DNA of 64,000 bases. It comes from Apostichopus japonicus. Its lineage: Eukaryota > Echinodermata > Holothuroidea > Aspidochirotida > Stichopodidae. Positions within the stretch are counted from its first letter, which is position 1, and every line of letters begins with the position of its first letter. The position numbers and the translations under genes are program-made. The DNA lies in assembly GCF_037975245.1 (NCBI RefSeq), contig NC_092566.1, positions 12,891,001 through 12,955,000 on the forward strand, in the 5' to 3' direction. This document shows, in pieces, positions 35,152 through 46,000 of the stretch. A model generated the notes under the pieces. It had not been told where the DNA came from, did not search any database, and saw only the letters and a program-made list of their open reading frames with translations.

Positions 35152-35740
35152 GTTCTGCCCAGTGGCGGAGAAACAGGAGGGGTTTTAACCCCCGCCCACT
35201 TTTTGAAGAGGGGGGGTTGGCCCACACAATCAACCCCCCCCCCCTAGTTTTTGCCATTAATGTTCTGTTATAGCCTATGTTATGTGCTCCAAATGGCATA
35301 GTAAATCAAATTATTAAATTTGAAATTGTTAAAGTCATTTCAACCTTTCACCTGGTAGGCTACATCAACAATTAACGACCGAAAACCGAGTTAGAATTGA
35401 CCCACACATTATTTCTAGCCCCTTTCCCCCACCTTGCGCATTGGAACTTGTAGCTCATAGCGCTAACTTCACCCCACAACAGACATACACAAAATAACGT
35501 TTTGCTGCTGTTGAATAGCTTTGGAACTGTATACACTTGCCAACTTCAACGAGGTGAAGGAAGGAAAAGAAAAGAAGAAAGAGAGAAAAGGAGAAAAGGA
35601 TGGAGTAGAAAATACGGCAAGAAAACGGGAAGAGAAAGAGGAACAGTGACAAAATTATTCGAATTTGTAAAGCAAACAGCAGATATCACATCATATCAGT
35701 GAGCATGAAAATGGCGTTCCACGATAAACAGCCTCCAAAC

Positions 35741-36280
35741 CATGGGCGCAGATCCTGGTGAGGACAGCGGGACGCATCCCCACCAACTTTTTCAGTAGTG
35801 GGGACATGATATACCGTGTCCCCACCAATTTGTCTTGACCAATAGCTGCATTTCAAGTTCCCCTGTATTGAACTTTGGCGCAGTTTGATCCAGCATTGTG
35901 CAAATGACATGCAGCAGTTCTCATGTTATTGTATTTTATCCACAGTTGTTAAATATAGGACGGAAATCGCATTTGCGGCAGTCTATATTTGTTTTCGTAT
36001 ATACAAAAGTCTACTTGGATTATTTGTCCCCTGATTTTCTTTCTGCAGACGCCCATGTACAGTATTTCTCCAAACTAAATTTCTAAGCCATGAGATCTAA
36101 AACTTAAGGAGGTTTAGGAGCATCATTAGGTCTGGGAAGTGTTATTTCCGGCGATCTGGGAGGTATATTTGCCCAAAAAAATTGTACGCTACGCGCGAAC
36201 CCATGGTCGCGCTCCGCTTAGATAGTGTCATAGAACAGACATGCGTCCCCACCATTATCCAAGACTGATCTGCACCCATG
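35741..36280. mobile_element. Nested hAT-type element, 540 bp
   Basis: Ends CATGGGCGCAGATC (35741-35754) and GATCTGCACCCATG (36267-36280) are inverted repeats with one mismatch. Flanks CTCCAAAC (35733-35740) and CTCAAAAC (36281-36288) are an 8-bp duplication with one mismatch. It sits inside the 35160-37070 element and carries a module copy at 36129-36226. Confidence 0.85.
36129..36226 (+). repeat. Interspersed module, copy 2
   Basis: aggtctgggaagtg, ttccggcgatctgggagg, gcccaaaa, tgtacgctacgcgcgaac, gcgctccgcttagatagt. Inside the nested element 35741-36280. Confidence 0.85.
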
Positions 36281-36747
36281 CTCAAAACTGTCGATGTGTG
36301 TAGTGTTCGGTTTCGGAAATATCTGGTATATTTTTATTTCCTTCAACGAAATTTTTTAGTAGCCGTCTGAATTTTCGAAAATTCCCTAACCAACATTCTT
36401 CATCATACTTCATCATACTCGTGCAATTTTGACCCGTCTGTTAGGGTTTGAAGGAGGTTTTTCTACATCGGTTGTCCATAGATGATATATTGTGCAACAT
36501 TATGGGTATGTTTTGAAGTGAATTTATTCGCGAGAATTGTGAACTTTCAAATTCTGAACAGTGGGGCTGACGGATATTGTGGGCCGCAATGAAGAATCAC
36601 CTACAAAAGCAATGATCCACAAAATATGTGATGAAGTCGAACATGATGTGTGACTGGTGACAATCTTCAAAAAGGTTATAGATGAGAAGAAAAGTATTTG
36701 GAAAAAACTTGGTTCTCAGGCAAAAGTGTACATATGGTTGGTCAGTT

Positions 36748-36988
36748 TCAAGCCCGAGAAGTGCCATTTCCGGTGATCTGGGGGTACCAAAACCAGAAAT
36801 TTGCTTGTATGGTGGCGCTCCGCTTGGATAGTAATACGCGCCCCCCGGGTTAGAAAATCCTGCATACTGGTTAAATACAGCTTTTCAAGGCCTGGGCAGT
36901 GCCATTTACTGCAATCTGGGAGGCAATATTTGCCCAAAAATTCTTGTGCACTTCGCGCCAACTTATGGTGGCGCTCCACTTAGATAGT
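36748..36988 (+). repeat. Interspersed module, copies 3 and 4 in tandem
   Basis: A shorter copy at 36748-36832 and a fuller copy at 36886-36988 (caaggcctgggcagtgcc...gcgctccacttagatagt), both inside the outer hAT-type element. Confidence 0.85.
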
Positions 36989-37079
36989 GAGCCAGCAGTT
37001 ATGATTTTTTACTTCATCAATGGCCTGCAACCCCCCCCCCCCCACTTCTGACAAGAAATCTCCGCCACTGGTTCTGCCT

Positions 37080-37790
37080 TAGTGAGTACAAGAATCCTAT
37101 GGTTTCTTTGAAGTTCAATGATCATTTTCGGTCAACAGAGGTCAAAGTCTGAAAAATTTGCTAACACGATAACTCCAAAGGTACATATTTGTTGAACTTT
37201 ATACATGATGTGGATATTCAACTTGTTGAATGCAAGAATCCTCTTGAAATTGGCAGAGGTCAAGGGTCACATGAGGTCAACAGGCATCAAAGTCTGAATA
37301 CGTTTTAAACATGACAACTACAAATTTAAAGCTACAATCAACCTGTGAATTCTCCAATGCTATGACTTTCATTTGGTGACATTGATTCAACTTGTGGTTG
37401 ATGAGATATCGTCTTTACATCGTGTTTACAAAATATTTCCCATTAAGTCCTCCAACTCATGAATATTAATGAAGTCAAAGTTTTTTGCAAAGAGAATATG
37501 TATACTTACTATGTAGTTACATCACCATACATGTAAACTAAATCGGAAATACTGTGGGAAGATCAATATTGTCATTTTAAGAGTTCTATGTTAAGCTCGG
37601 CCCACTCATTAATATTCATGAGATGGATAAACCGGACATACGGTTGAAGAGATATTACCATTATAAGAATATTACGTTGAGCCCCGCTCACCCATCGATA
37701 TGTATGAGATGGGAACCACAGCCAACAGGGCAAATCTATACACATCATCGGGTATTTACCTTACCTACATTGATAAGCCCATACGGTTAT
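37080..37790. repeat. GACCT/DR1-family repeats in both orientations
   Basis: 37080-37330 carries the family in reverse (agaggtcaaagtctgaaaa..., gcagaggtcaagggtcacatgaggtcaa). 37350-37790 carries the long forward unit also found at 23140-24000. Confidence 0.6.
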
Positions 37791-38269
37791 CTCTGTGAGT
37801 TGGCCTAATCATTTATGGAGTTGCTCAGTTTTTGTGCAAACTGTCGGTTTCGCGTTTTTGCACCACAAGTGACAGGGATTAAGTCGCTTGTAAATATTTC
37901 TTATGAAAGACGCACTTGTATTTGAAAATAAATCATACCACGTGATGTTTTCTTCTCTGTGCCCTCCTTAACCCATACAAAACCCTTAGACTGTTTGAAG
38001 TAACGACATCCCACGTGCTAAGTTCAACTTCCAATCCATCGAAGGAAATTCCAGACCATGAGCAGTCAAATAAATACCAATAACCCTAAAACTATGAAAG
38101 CCTCGTCAAGTATGTTATCTTACCAATCAGAAAAACTAATAATATCAGTGAAAGAGATAAAACGGCATTGAAGGTGATCAGTATTGCCCCAAGTAGGCTA
38201 GAAATTTAGATAATAGTCTCATCCATGCATGTTAACATTTTAAAAGGCATTTTACTGTTACTCTTAAGC

Positions 38270-38730
38270 TAATTATCGAGATATCATGTTTATAGGAGTT
38301 TAAGACGTTGGCCTCTGTCGTTCCGTCACTTCCAATATAATAGTGTTCATCTACTCAATATGGACCCGCCACATATTAAATATTAGATACATCCAACATT
38401 CCGTTGTTGAAATTTCATAACAAGTTTATCAGACTTTGGCCTCACATTACCTCACATGACCCTTGACCTTCATTACAAATAGTATGGCTTATAAACTCGA
38501 TATGAGTATTGACATACTATAATAAAATATATATAAGATAAATGAAAGATGCCAATCTTGATATACCATGTTTACAAGGTTTACAACTTTTTGATCTCAT
38601 ATCACCTTTGACCTCCATTATAAACAATAGACTTCTTGCTCTCATAACATCCACGTACACTTTTCGAGATATCGTGACTACAAGGTACCTATGCTGACCT
38701 TACATGACCTTTTGACCTTCAGTAAAAACA
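38270..38730 (+). repeat. GACCT/DR1-family array, diverged
   Basis: Near-DR1 cores catgacccttgacc, tcacctttgacctcc and tgaccttttgacctt at about 38455, 38600 and 38700, with 'gagatatcgtg.ttacaagg' between. Confidence 0.6.
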
Positions 38731-40010
38731 AAAGACTTCCTACACCTCAGTATGAAGCATCTACATTCTCAATAAGGCTTAATAAACGTTTTAGATTCAT
38801 TCGAGTTTCCCTTTACACGCATCATGACGCATGCCATCCTGATTGCAAAGGTTGCGACTACATCCAAAAAATAACTCTTAATAATATACCAAAGCCTCTC
38901 TTATGTCCGTTTGAAGAACACCTTTTTTTCATTTGTTTGTGATAAGTGAATGCTTACTCTTAACTTTATAGCACGTAAATTGGGGTATGGGATGGCACCA
39001 TGTTAAATATAATACCATCCCCCCCCCCCTCCCCATTGTCACTTTAGCTTGTATGAGGCCAGAGTAAGATTAAAGCTGAGATCCCCTTCCAGGCTGCTTG
39101 CAGGATAAATTGTCGTCGATAGTGCAAGCGTCTAGAACCTGTTTTTGGTCAGATGGCACGTAAGTCTGGAAAATCGCAAATTGATACCTCGTTTCGGTAC
39201 TCTGAAATTACTTAGTGCATAAAAAGAAAATCTAGAATAGGCTTATATGACTTATGTCCACCGTCAAGGCTTTGATGTTATCGGAATTTTTTTTTTTATT
39301 ATTATTATTGTTATTATTGACGACAAATCAGAAAATCGCAAGGTAGAAATTCTCGCAAGCAGTGTACCTTTCGCGCAGCCAGTACAGTGCTCGAGTGCGG
39401 GTTATAGAACATCCTACAAATATAGCCGTTCTACTCACAGACCGCACAGTCTGGGCTCGTATGTGTCCTAGCAAATCCGCGTGACACGTTTGTCAAGGAT
39501 CTCATTATACCATGACATGTATGCACGTACGTGCAGGCTGCATTTGCTGCTGAAACCACTGAACTGTACAGACAAGTGGTTGCAACCTTAGTCACTGTGA
39601 GGAACCATACGTGAAGTATACCACTGTGTAGCTACACGTACTCGAGTAACTTCCTGATTGTATGTCACTTGAACGGCACAAACTTCGAACATGTTGTAGT
39701 GTGTGAAACTTATAATACAGGTATTGCAAGTGGGTCAGTCTAGTATTGGCACAGTGCAATTCTCAACAAAAAATTGTTTACCTTTATAACTACTGTCAGA
39801 TGTCAGATGAACCTGCAATGCCGAAAAAGCGTCAGTATTCCACTTGAGGTGTGTATATGTAGCGTTGTGTTACTGTCAATACTGTAAAGAAGTTAACGCT
39901 GGTAGTTCAGCATGTTTGCCAACCAACTCACGAACATATGCATGTGGTAGCATTATGTGAACTTTGCACCATGACGTCGGGCTGTGGCTGTCTGAAGCCA
40001 ATGCTGGCAT
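38731..40010. other. No gene recognised
   Basis: Short open frames only. A poly-C tract lies at 39009 and a (TTA/ATT)n run at about 39286-39318. Confidence 0.4.
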
Positions 40011-40017
40011 CCGATCG

Positions 40018-40655
40018 TATGGCAAGCCGTTCTAGTCTTTATTCTGTATTTGGTGATATTGGCATCAAATATTTGATGATATCACCAATTCAATTACTGA
40101 TATAACCAATTATTTGTTGATATCAGCAAATTATTTGTGATATCAACTAATATTTGATGACATCACTAATTAATTGATGATATCAGCAATAGAATTGGTT
40201 ATATCAACAAATGAATTGCTGATATCAGCAATTCTACATATCGTTAATTAATTGGTGATATCAGCAATTGATTTGGTGATATCAGCAAGTGATTTGATGA
40301 TATCACCAATTCAATTGCTGATATCATCAATTGATTTGCTAAATATCATCAAATAATTGGTGATATCATCAACTATTTGATGGTATCAGCAATGATTTGC
40401 TGATACCACCAAATAATTGTTGATATCAGCAATTAAATTGGTGATATCAGCAAATGATTTGCTAATATCTGCAAATGATATGCTGATATCATCAAAACAA
40501 TGGCTATATCAGCAATTGATTTTCTGATATCAACAATCATTTGTTGATATGTACATATCACTAATTCAAATGCTGATATCATCAACTAATTTTCTGATAT
40601 CATCAAATAATTGGTGATATCAAATACAGAATAAAAACTAAAACGACTTGCCATA
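40018..40655. mobile_element. TIR element filled with TGATATCA palindromes (element A)
   Basis: Left end TATGGCAAGCCGTTCTAG...tttattctgtatttg and right end, read inward, TATGGCAAGTCGTTTTAG...tttattctgtatttg form inverted repeats of about 37-40 bp. The interior (about 40050-40625) is a continuous array in which TGATATCA or near variants recur about every 20-21 bp, separated by caattgattt-type spacers that are themselves often palindromic (caattg). GATCG flanks both sides (40013-40017, 40657-40661), possibly part of a target duplication. There is no coding capacity. The same terminal core occurs in the array at 56640-58136. Confidence 0.8.
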
Positions 40656-41089
40656 TGATCGACAAAGAAGAGGCTGTTTTACGAACGCGTTATTTTTTCT
40701 TGGAAATATACTTTCTCGCAAGATAGAGAGAAAGTATGAAATGGCTGTCACCTGTGTCTCTTAGCAATAAGGCCCAGTGTAGCGTGCACAGGATTTCCGA
40801 GCTGCTTTCTCACTAACAGGGTCACAGAGGCCCGGCGTGAATCGTTATTGCTTAAACTTCACTACTACCCAGCATGAATTTCAATTTCAATTTTCGACAC
40901 CCTTATTTAAAAACATTACAAAGCAAAAGGGTTAATTTCCATTTTGTGTATAACATTTTTATCCGCCTCAATTAAAAACATATATATCGGAAAGACTGAG
41001 CCCGATAATTCTTGAACATAGAGTTACTTCAAGTTGCAAAATATAGCACCAGGTTACATCCGAGGACCCTTAATTAATCAAAAATTAAG

Positions 41090-41180
41090 ACCTTAGACCC
41101 CTCCCCAGGACGGCATTTACAAGTAAACAGTGTGCCCCCTAATTAAGCCCCACCCGATTGAAATGTCTGGCGACGCCACT
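41090..41180 (+). mobile_element. Probable 3' remnant of a hAT-like element
   Basis: C-rich tract (ccccctaattaagccccacc) ending in CGACGCCACTG at 41167-41177, similar to the CTCCGCCACTG terminus. No 5' partner found. Confidence 0.3.
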
Positions 41181-42988
41181 GCTGGTAGGAATAGATTCAA
41201 AGCTGCTGCTCCCATATATTAGAATGAAAATCTTTTCGGGTTCTGAGAACGATAATATTCTGGGATCCATGTAGAACAACTTATGGATGCTCTTCGTGGA
41301 TCCCAGAATATTCAGCTTAGAAAGGTAACCTAGCGGTGGTACGCATAGGTTAATGCGACCCAGATTGACATTCCTAACCTAATATCGTCTCTACGACGTA
41401 GCTCTCCGGAACCCTCAGGACTCCCTGTTTTCCAAGTAACTCATATAGCGCTTCGGCATTCAATTCCCCTCAGAACATTCCTTACGGAAAGAGAAATATC
41501 CCTATTCCATTTTTGTCACGGTTCCAGTGAATAGCAAAGACTCTGGCAAGCAACGCCCTCACAAACCCAGTGAAAGCAAAAGAACAATTACCAAAACAGT
41601 TGGCTAACCGGTACGGACAAGACCCATTGAAGCTGAACTCAAGTAAGGACATAACTGTAAAGTTGCAATTCAATTCAATGCTTTCCTTGGATTTATAGCA
41701 AAATATCCCTGTTGGTTTACTTTGACTGTTGACCTTTCACCTTTGACCTTTCGTTATAAAGGTTTACAAGACACACATGTCTTCAATAAGGCATTACTGA
41801 CCAAGTTTGAAGAATATCGGCCTTCCTGTTTGGCAGGAATTGTTTAAACACATATTGCCCTGAATTTATATATTGTACCCCGTGACATTTAACCTCTGTA
41901 CAACTCAGTTTCCATATACAGTTTGAGAGTAATCGGTATATGCCTACCCGTAATACCCGTGCATACTGCTAGTTAATTTAATGTCTCCGTGTTTAGTAAT
42001 GGCCAAAACAATTTTTTTTTCCACTGACCAATGACATTTCGTTCTGAAGGTCCGCGTGGCACAAGTTCATATCGCAGCCGCAGAGTTCTTGACACAAAAC
42101 GGCAGATTTTGCAATCACTTCAAATAAAATTTTCTTACCCTCTTCCACATATGGACGCCTGGTTATTGTTATTCAGTGCCATGGTTGACCCCTCCCCTGC
42201 CACGGAGACTCGCTGCCCAAGCAACAGCGACATTCCGAATATGCTCCGGTGAACAACCTTCCACAAAGTACACCAAAAAACAATCAAATTCCTGAATGCT
42301 CCGTCGGAAAGTCGTCATCTCGAACAAATTATCAGTAACAGGTGTTACAAAATATTTTGTGCAGAGGAATACAAATTTCTTGTATCGCTCTCCTACTTCG
42401 GCATGTTTTCTCTCAAATCACTCCTGTGGGGAATAAATATGAAGGCTATGGAAGGAGAGGAAATGGACACAAAGTGCAAAGGTGTGGCTCGAATAACCAA
42501 TTCTTCATCTTAGCAATAATCTGATATAACATAAACCAGTATCAAACATGTGTTCCAAACCTTGGCATTTGAAATAGTGTTTTCTCAACAAAGACGTTAA
42601 CATCTGTTAAACATCGGCGACGATAGGGTCAAAAGAGCGTTACATAAGAGAGCATAAATAATGACTGTTTATACTGAGATATAACACGTACATTCATATT
42701 CGCTCTCAATTGCCATCTAATGCAAAATAAGGTCACGTCTACATAACGAATTCTGCTCAGACATTCGAATGTAAACAATCCCCCCAATAAAAGATTTTGT
42801 CTGGTGAGATGGTTAAACTCTTATGATTGGGATGGTTAAAGTCTTATGATTATTTTCGTAGATAATCGCAAAAAGTCTGTGAAGAATAAAAAATTGTTTC
42901 ACGGATGCATATATGAGCACACAGTTCTAACTGGTACAGCTGAAGCCCAACTGTGACATTTTAGGACCTCATAGAAAAGTGTGGAATT
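41181..42988. other. 5' flank of the HYR/Sushi gene; no other gene recognised
   Basis: A degenerate GACCT-family piece is at about 41700-41760. A TATA-like CATATATGA lies at about 42907-42915, roughly 75 bp upstream of the ATG at 42989. It could be the core promoter, but the transcription start cannot be seen. Confidence 0.35.
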
Positions 42989-43040
42989 ATGAAGGGGTTT
43001 TTGTTGATATCAGTAGTGATTGCTTTCGCCTTTTCAACGG
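42989..43040 (+). CDS. HYR/Sushi A exon 1 (signal peptide)
   Basis: MKGFLLISVVIAFAFSTG: a charged start, then a hydrophobic stretch. Donor ACGG|GTGAGT, phase 1. Confidence 0.82.
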
Positions 43041-46000
43041 GTGAGTAGTCGCATGACTGACAGAGAAGTTACTATTTGCTACAAAGCTAAATGAATAAAT
43101 GTCTGCTTTCTTTGCTTTGTCCATAAGTTTGTTAATATTTTCTAACTCTCGTGTTTCTGCTCAGGATTTACTTATGATAATTACTGCTCCACAGAATGTT
43201 CTGCCAATTCTTTGTTTCTCAATTGTCCTGCGCCATGGACCATAGAGGCAACTTCCCGCCTTAAGAGAGTCTGGTGGCGTACTCCCCTGATTCACCATCA
43301 AATGGTGTACTCTATGAGGTAACGTTAAAAGTCGTGCGTTTTAACATTCTTCATTAGGGATAGCATTTAAATATGTTCACTGAATGTTTTACTAATAAGT
43401 AAAGGTAAGTGTGAATAAAAGTTATATTGTAACATTTATTTATTATGAAAGGCTGTTTTCGTTGCTTTTCGAGTTAGCATTTCAAAGCTATGTATGGACA
43501 ACATCAATCTTAGTTCAATTAAAACTACTACATACAAACTGACGTGATTTCACATGAGTATCTGTGTGCATATGTGATTTACTTCTCATCGCATGAATCA
43601 ACATTCTAAGCCACAGATTACGATGTAAATTTCAACTAATTTGCATGTTGTTAACTTGGAGAACAGCTATACTTGGTAACTGATTGGTAAGAAACGTCTG
43701 TCGAGGGAGGACCTCTATCTATACTTGATTAGCATATGCAATTTCAAAACCACTTTTAGAAAGAAATATCGCATAGACTTATTGAGGAGCATCTGTTTTC
43801 GCTTCCATACCAAATTTAGACATATACTTGCCCTGACAGCAACATGTTTTAACCACACTGCAAATAAGTTGTGTGCTCGGTGTGGGAATTGTAATTCCAA
43901 AGTCTCCAGTTTTGTAGAAATGAATATTTAATAATATTTGGAAACTACGTCCCACAACATATTCTTTTAAAGCAATTACATATCAACATGCAGTGTATAA
44001 AATGTAAGTGTCAGTGAGCTGCGAGTAAATAGAATTATTCTTATGACGACGCAGGCCGTTTCCTCCCACCTAACACTATAAGAGTCCATTTATTTCTCTC
44101 TACTGGTAGAAAGATCCTCGACTATACAAAAGACATTTAATGTCATAGAAGCCGAACTGCACTTTACAAGAAACAAGTAACTCGTTAAAATATTTAGAAT
44201 ACCGTCATCATCATATAATCATCATCATCAAATATTCACATTCATATGACGTATTCATTTCCACATATCCACATTACGTCTTCACAAATTTAGCATCTCC
44301 GTGTTAAGGGTCACACAAATGTGGCATAAATATGACGAAAGTTTTGGAAGCACAAACAAGGCAAAGTTGAGAATTCTCATTATGTTTCATTTGATACCGC
44401 AATGACAATGTGAAACAGCGAGGTAACGAAATGCTGTTCATTGGATCTAAAGCGATGTATTATTTCGCTAAGGTTCCTCGTGTTTTTTGGGGAACGGGAA
44501 ACATCCGGAAGGTGTAATATGTTTGCATAACTTAACCAACATAAGGGTGCTGAAAGAAGTTTACTGCTGAAAAAAATACTTGAAACTATTTCATTATTCC
44601 TCACCTTGTATTATGTTTGGTGTATTTTAGCTAAGACAAATTGGTGATCCATGGACCATTAGAGCCAATCTGGAACTCTGCCACTTATCTGTGATCCATA
44701 TTGAACCCTTTTAGTCATATTTAATTATCACTTCAGGAGGATAGGCTCACCACCTGGATCTGTTTTCACAGCCGGGAAATATTCAGTACGATACGAAGCC
44801 CAAGGCTTTGACGGATCTAACTCTACGTGCCGTGTTACTTTCACAGTGAAAGGTTAGTGTCTAATGTCTTGAAACTGGAACGAAGACATGAAGTATATCC
44901 AATCCAATGCACGTACATCGCAAACCTGCGGGGTGGGTGGAGGGGAAGGGGTAGAGGGGAAGGGGTGGAGGGGAAGTGAGGAGGAGAATGGGTTGAAGGG
45001 GAGAACTCTAGTGGCTTATAACATTCTGTCATGAAATGTTGCTCTTGTAGACCAATTTCGTAATTTGACAGTGGAGCAAACGGACGGAATGGAACTAACC
45101 AATGCTTCCACATTACACAATATTATGGTGGGTCGAATTTAAAGAATAGTCCAGGTCAAATTGTCTTTTTGATATGTTACAGAGGAACATAATGTTATCA
45201 AGCTAGGGAAATTTGCATTCAATTCCTATGTACCGCTTTTGAGTTATTGACAGTTGAAGTTATCTGATATTCTACCAAAGTGAACTTGAAGCAAACAGGT
45301 GTGGTGTCATAGTTGCACACTGACAAATCACTTTTTGTTTTTTCTTTATTTTTCAGTCTATTGATTTGACTTTGGATTGGATAGGGTTACTAATTTGTCT
45401 AAAGGGAATGTTTATAAAAGACCAATACCTATGGTACATTCACATTATGGATGCATCTTATTGTAGAGTATAAAATTAGACTTAAATTTTAAAGGAAATC
45501 AAACATTATGTATCAGTGTGCAACAATGACGTCACACCTGTTTGCTCCAAGTTCACTTTGGTACGAAAGGTGGCAAGTTTAACTGTCAATATTTCAAAAC
45601 TGTACATCGGAATTGAATGCAAATTTTACCAGAATGCTTATGTTCCTCTTTAACATATCAAAAATAAATTTTGACCGGGACTATTCCCGGGACTATTAAG
45701 AGATTAAACGAAGATTGTGTTGTTCGGACATTGTCAATGAGCTGCTCTATAACCGCCTATTATCATAATCGTTATGTTATCCATTTGTTTTTACAAACAT
45801 TGGTTTCAAGGACACTAACCCCCAAGATGGTGGCCCAAGGCAATTTTTTGAAATATTTTATTGTCTTCTTTGAAAAGAGAAACATCAAGAGGATTCCACC
45901 TGATTGCCACATCGGAACCTTCTCCCTCCCCGTCAACTGCGATATCAAACATTGTGAAGGTAAACGGAATCGATGCTTAAATAACTGCCTTAAACTCTGA

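Larger units (their letters stand above)
35160..37070. mobile_element. Non-autonomous hAT-type element, 1.9 kb, with perfect 8-bp target duplication
   Basis: Termini CAGTGGCGGAG (35160-35170) and CTCCGCCACTG (37060-37070) are perfect inverted repeats. The 8-bp direct repeat GTTCTGCC flanks them at 35152-35159 and 37071-37078. TIR length, CA-G ends and 8-bp duplication fit the hAT superfamily. No transposase is visible. It hosts a second element (35741-36280) and module copies at 36748 and 36886. Confidence 0.92.

Noticed and set aside
35502-35702. Lys/Arg/Glu-rich open frame
   Set aside because: Purine-rich low-complexity stretch inside a hAT-type element.
45671-46000. 109-codon open frame before the Sushi-1 exon
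   Set aside because: Begins at the right end of the MITE, has no domain and would not splice in phase with exon 4; treated as intron.
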